Source of the DNA: Pelomonas caseinilytica
GTDB taxonomy: Bacteria > Pseudomonadota > Gammaproteobacteria > Burkholderiales > Burkholderiaceae_C
Assembly: GCF_021353235.1 (NCBI RefSeq)
Contig: NZ_JAJTWT010000002.1
Location: 124,001-188,000, forward strand
DNA: 64,000 nt
Direction of reading: 5' to 3'
The translations under genes were made by a program, and so were the position numbers. How positions within the stretch are numbered: position 1 is the stretch's first letter; each line of letters starts with the position of its first letter. The notes under the pieces were generated by a model, which was not told where the DNA came from, searched no databases, and was given only the letters and a program-made list of their open reading frames with translations. Below are positions 61,746-64,000 of this stretch, in pieces.

Positions 61746-63157
61746 CCCTGGGCGACACGCCGCGCACTTCGCTGCGCACCCGGCTGCTGCGGCACGTCAT
61801 CCCGCCCCTGCTCCTGACCTGGGGCCTGGGCGCTGCGCTCGCGTTGTCCATCGCCACCTACTTCACCCAGCGCGCCTTCGACCGCGCCATGCTCGACGAC
61901 GCCTACCTCATCGCCGCCCACCTCGGCACGGCGTCCGGCGAGCTGACGCTCAACATGAGCGGCGACGAACTGCAGACCGTCCTCTTCGACCAGAGCGAGC
62001 ACGTGTTCTTCGCGGTGCTGGACGGCCAGGGACGGCTGGTCGCCGGCCACGTCGGCCTGCGGCCCGACGACGACGCCACGGCCGAGCCCCGCTACGTGGA
62101 CCTCAACTACCAGGGCCGCGACCTGCGGGCCGTGGTGCTGCGCCGCGAGCTGCCGCGACCAGCCACCATCGTCGTCGCGCTCACCACGCACAGCCGTCGC
62201 GCCCTGCTGCACCAGCTGATCCTGTACTCCGCCGTGCCCCAGGGCCTGCTGCTCGTCGGCCTCGCGCTGTGGCTGCGGCGCAGCATCCGCCTCGACCTCC
62301 AGCCACTGTCGGACCTGCGCGAACTCGTCGAGGCGCGCGACACGGCCGATCTGTCGCCCCTGCCCAGGGACCTGCTCGACCGCAGCGCCTCGCGCGACGT
62401 GCACGGCCTCGCGGTGGCCATCGACGCCCTGCTGGGCCGCGTCGCCCAGGGCCTGGCCTCGCGGCGCGAATTCGCCGGGACGGTGGCACACGAGCTGCGC
62501 ACGCCGCTGGCGGGCATCCGTGCCCTGGCCGAATACGGCCTGTCCCAGCGCGAGCCCGAGCAGTGGCGCGAACAGCTCCAGGCCATCCTGCAGAGCCAGC
62601 ACCGCGCCAGCCGGCAGGTGGAGCAGCTGCTGGCGATGGCCCTGGCCGACGAGGCCGGCACCGCCGTCCAGCTCAAGCCGCTCGACCTCGCAGCGTGCGC
62701 CCGCGACGTCCTGCTGCGCCGCCTGCCCCAGGCCGACGCCGCCGGCTTCGAGCTGGAGGCCACCGGCCTGGACGGCTCGGCCTGGATCCTGGCGGACACG
62801 GCCCTGGTCGAGGGCCTGCTCGGCAACCTGCTGGACAACGCCTTGCGCTATGGCCGCCTGCCCGGTGAGCCGGGCCAGGTGTTGCTGTCGCTGCGCCGCC
62901 TGGCCGGCCAGGTCGAACTCGGCGTCACCGACCGCGGGCCGGGCATTCCGGCCGAGTTGCGCGAACGCCTGAAGGCGCGCTGGGCCCAGGGCGCCGAAGG
63001 CACGCGGCAAGGCACCGGCCTGGGGCTGTCCATCGTGCAGCGCTACGCCCAGCTGCTGCGCGGCGAGTTCCACCTCGAAGACGGTCCCCAGGGCCGTGGT
63101 CTGCTCGCCACGGTGACATTCCCGTCACACCCCGCGCCGACACTGCCGTCCCCATGA
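61742..63157 (+). CDS. Sensor histidine kinase (CzcS/QseC-like)
   Basis: A 471-residue membrane kinase. Two helices (about 18-40 and 160-180) bracket a 115-residue periplasmic sensor region; a HAMP-like linker leads to the H-box FAGTVAHELRTPLAGIRALA with His250 and an ATPase domain with the N box LLDNALRYG, DRGPGIP and GTGLGLSIVQRY. The start is TTG 61742, overlapping the regulator stop as TTGA. It probably senses periplasmic metal and phosphorylates the regulator upstream. Its stop overlaps the porin start by ATGA. Confidence 0.93.
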   Translation: MTLGDTPRTSLRTRLLRHVIPPLLLTWGLGAALALSIATYFTQRAFDRAMLDDAYLIAAHLGTASGELTLNMSGDELQTVLFDQSEHVFFAVLDGQGRLVAGHVGLRPDDDATAEPRYVDLNYQGRDLRAVVLRRELPRPATIVVALTTHSRRALLHQLILYSAVPQGLLLVGLALWLRRSIRLDLQPLSDLRELVEARDTADLSPLPRDLLDRSASRDVHGLAVAIDALLGRVAQGLASRREFAGTVAHELRTPLAGIRALAEYGLSQREPEQWREQLQAILQSQHRASRQVEQLLAMALADEAGTAVQLKPLDLAACARDVLLRRLPQADAAGFELEATGLDGSAWILADTALVEGLLGNLLDNALRYGRLPGEPGQVLLSLRRLAGQVELGVTDRGPGIPAELRERLKARWAQGAEGTRQGTGLGLSIVQRYAQLLRGEFHLEDGPQGRGLLATVTFPSHPAPTLPSP

Positions 63158-64000
63158 CCCGCCCCTTCCGCCACCTCCTGCTCGCCGCCCTCGCACTGCC
63201 GGCCCTCGCCGCCCGTGCCGGCGACGGCATGGCCGACCCCTGGAACCTGCACGGCCAGTTCACCGTGGTGGCCCAGCGCCACGGCCGGTTCACCTCGCCC
63301 TACGAGGGTCCGAACAGCCTGAAGGCGGTCGAGGGCCTGAAGACGACGATGGACGCCACCGCCTTCGTCGGCCTGCGGCTGTGGACGGGCGCCGAGCTCT
63401 ACCTGAACCCCGAGTTCGACCGGGGTTTCGGCCTCAGCGACACGCTGGGCGTGGCCGGCTTTCCGAGCGGTGAGGCCTACAAGGTCGGCCACCACTCGGC
63501 CTACGGCCGGCTGCAGCGGGCCTTCGCGCGCCAGGTCATCGCGCTGGCGGCCGACGAAGGCGAGGCGCAGGCCGACGCCGCCAACCAGCTCGCCGGCCCT
63601 CGCCCGGCCGACCGCCTGACCGTGACGGTGGGCAAGTTCTCCGTCGTCGACCTCTTCGACACCAACCGCTACGCCCACGATCCCCGCGCCGATTTCCTCA
63701 ACTGGTCGGTCATCGACGCCGGGGCCTTCGACTACGCCGCCGACTCCTGGGGTTACAGCCTGGGCGCGGCGGCCGAATGGAGCCAGGGCGACTGGACCGG
63801 CCGGGTCGGCTTCTTCGCACTCTCGCGCGAACCCAACGGGACGCGGCTGGACCGCAGCTTCGGCCAGCACCAGGCCGTGGGAGAACTGGAGCACGGCCAT
63901 GAGATCGCCGGCCATCCCGGCAAGCTCAGACTGCTGGCCTTCTCCTCGCGCGCCCGCATGGGCCGCTACGACGAGGCGCTGGAGCCGGGACTGCCGGCCG
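63154..64000 (+). CDS. Carbohydrate porin (OprB-like), N-terminal part, cut by window end
   Basis: The frame opens at ATG 63154 and is still open at the last base, giving 282 codons. A signal peptide ([20 protein letters not shown]) precedes WNLHGQFTVVAQRHGRFTSP and a series of amphipathic strands. LRLWTGAELYLNPEFDRGFG, VTVGKFSVVDLFDTNRYAHD and DFLNWSVIDAGAFDYAADSW are typical of OprB-family porins. It overlaps the kinase stop by ATGA, so it belongs to the two-component operon. A metal-linked role is inferred only from position. Confidence 0.85.
   Translation, partial: MTRPFRHLLLAALALPALAARAGDGMADPWNLHGQFTVVAQRHGRFTSPYEGPNSLKAVEGLKTTMDATAFVGLRLWTGAELYLNPEFDRGFGLSDTLGVAGFPSGEAYKVGHHSAYGRLQRAFARQVIALAADEGEAQADAANQLAGPRPADRLTVTVGKFSVVDLFDTNRYAHDPRADFLNWSVIDAGAFDYAADSWGYSLGAAAEWSQGDWTGRVGFFALSREPNGTRLDRSFGQHQAVGELEHGHEIAGHPGKLRLLAFSSRARMGRYDEALEPGLPA

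Overview
The window is chromosomal DNA of very high G+C with strong G/C bias at third codon positions. Gene content points to a betaproteobacterium of the order Burkholderiales, probably the Rubrivivax/Roseateles/Pelomonas group: a cyoABCD-SURF1-RegB-RegA cluster, a GntR gene between sdhCDAB-sdhE-gltA and mdh, acnB, PEP-CTERM surface proteins, DUF4124, DUF2917 and DUF5666 proteins. This placement is inferred from gene content alone. I found no rRNA, tRNA, CRISPR array, prophage or replication origin.

Layout. 1-7.8 kb: the 3' part of a D-2-hydroxyacid dehydrogenase gene, two half-size chromate transporter genes, a GlxA-type regulator diverging from a DJ-1/PfpI protein and a class III aminotransferase, then upp, rlmB, a 49-codon small ORF, a DUF1624 membrane protein and a DUF4124 protein. 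7.8-11.3 kb: an HtrA-type protease and a LysR regulator that once met tail to tail at a CTAG, now separated by a complete 1.55 kb insertion sequence. 11.4-17.1 kb: DUF2917, two GNAT acetyltransferases, a YjjJ/HipA-like kinase behind a palindromic operator, a flavin-dependent oxidoreductase, a ClC channel and a MarR regulator. 17.1-24.8 kb: a Pal-like lipoprotein, then the respiratory cluster (bo3-type quinol oxidase, SURF1, RegBA redox two-component system) with an FNR-like box upstream of cyoA.

24.8-35.6 kb: MFS transporter, glutathione transferase, purL, a large DUF5666 lipoprotein, mtaD-like deaminase and ribokinase. 35.6-42.6 kb: TCA-cycle block, gltA-sdhE-sdhB-sdhA-sdhD-sdhC on the minus strand and mdh divergent across a GntR gene; acnB lies further on at 49.2 kb. 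42.6-49.2 kb: a secreted isoamylase between two PEP-CTERM proteins, a CitE-like lyase, a small secreted protein and a VapBC toxin-antitoxin pair. 51.9-55.5 kb: a miniature flagellar-rod-like protein behind a sigma-28-like promoter, a PAS protein with a degenerate GGDEF domain, exonuclease I and a predicted outer-membrane protein. 55.5-64 kb: a CzcCBA-type heavy-metal RND efflux operon diverging from its likely two-component regulators and a porin cut by the window edge.

The clearest themes are aerobic respiration and its redox control (cyo, SURF1, RegBA, sdh, gltA, mdh, acnB) and metal or oxyanion resistance (chromate, Czc). The observations most worth checking are the insertion sequence placed exactly at shared stop codons, the ATTCAGGA palindrome in front of the single-gene HipA-like kinase, the sigma-28-like promoter of the mini rod protein, and the GGDEF protein that has lost its active-site motif but kept the inhibitory-site motif.
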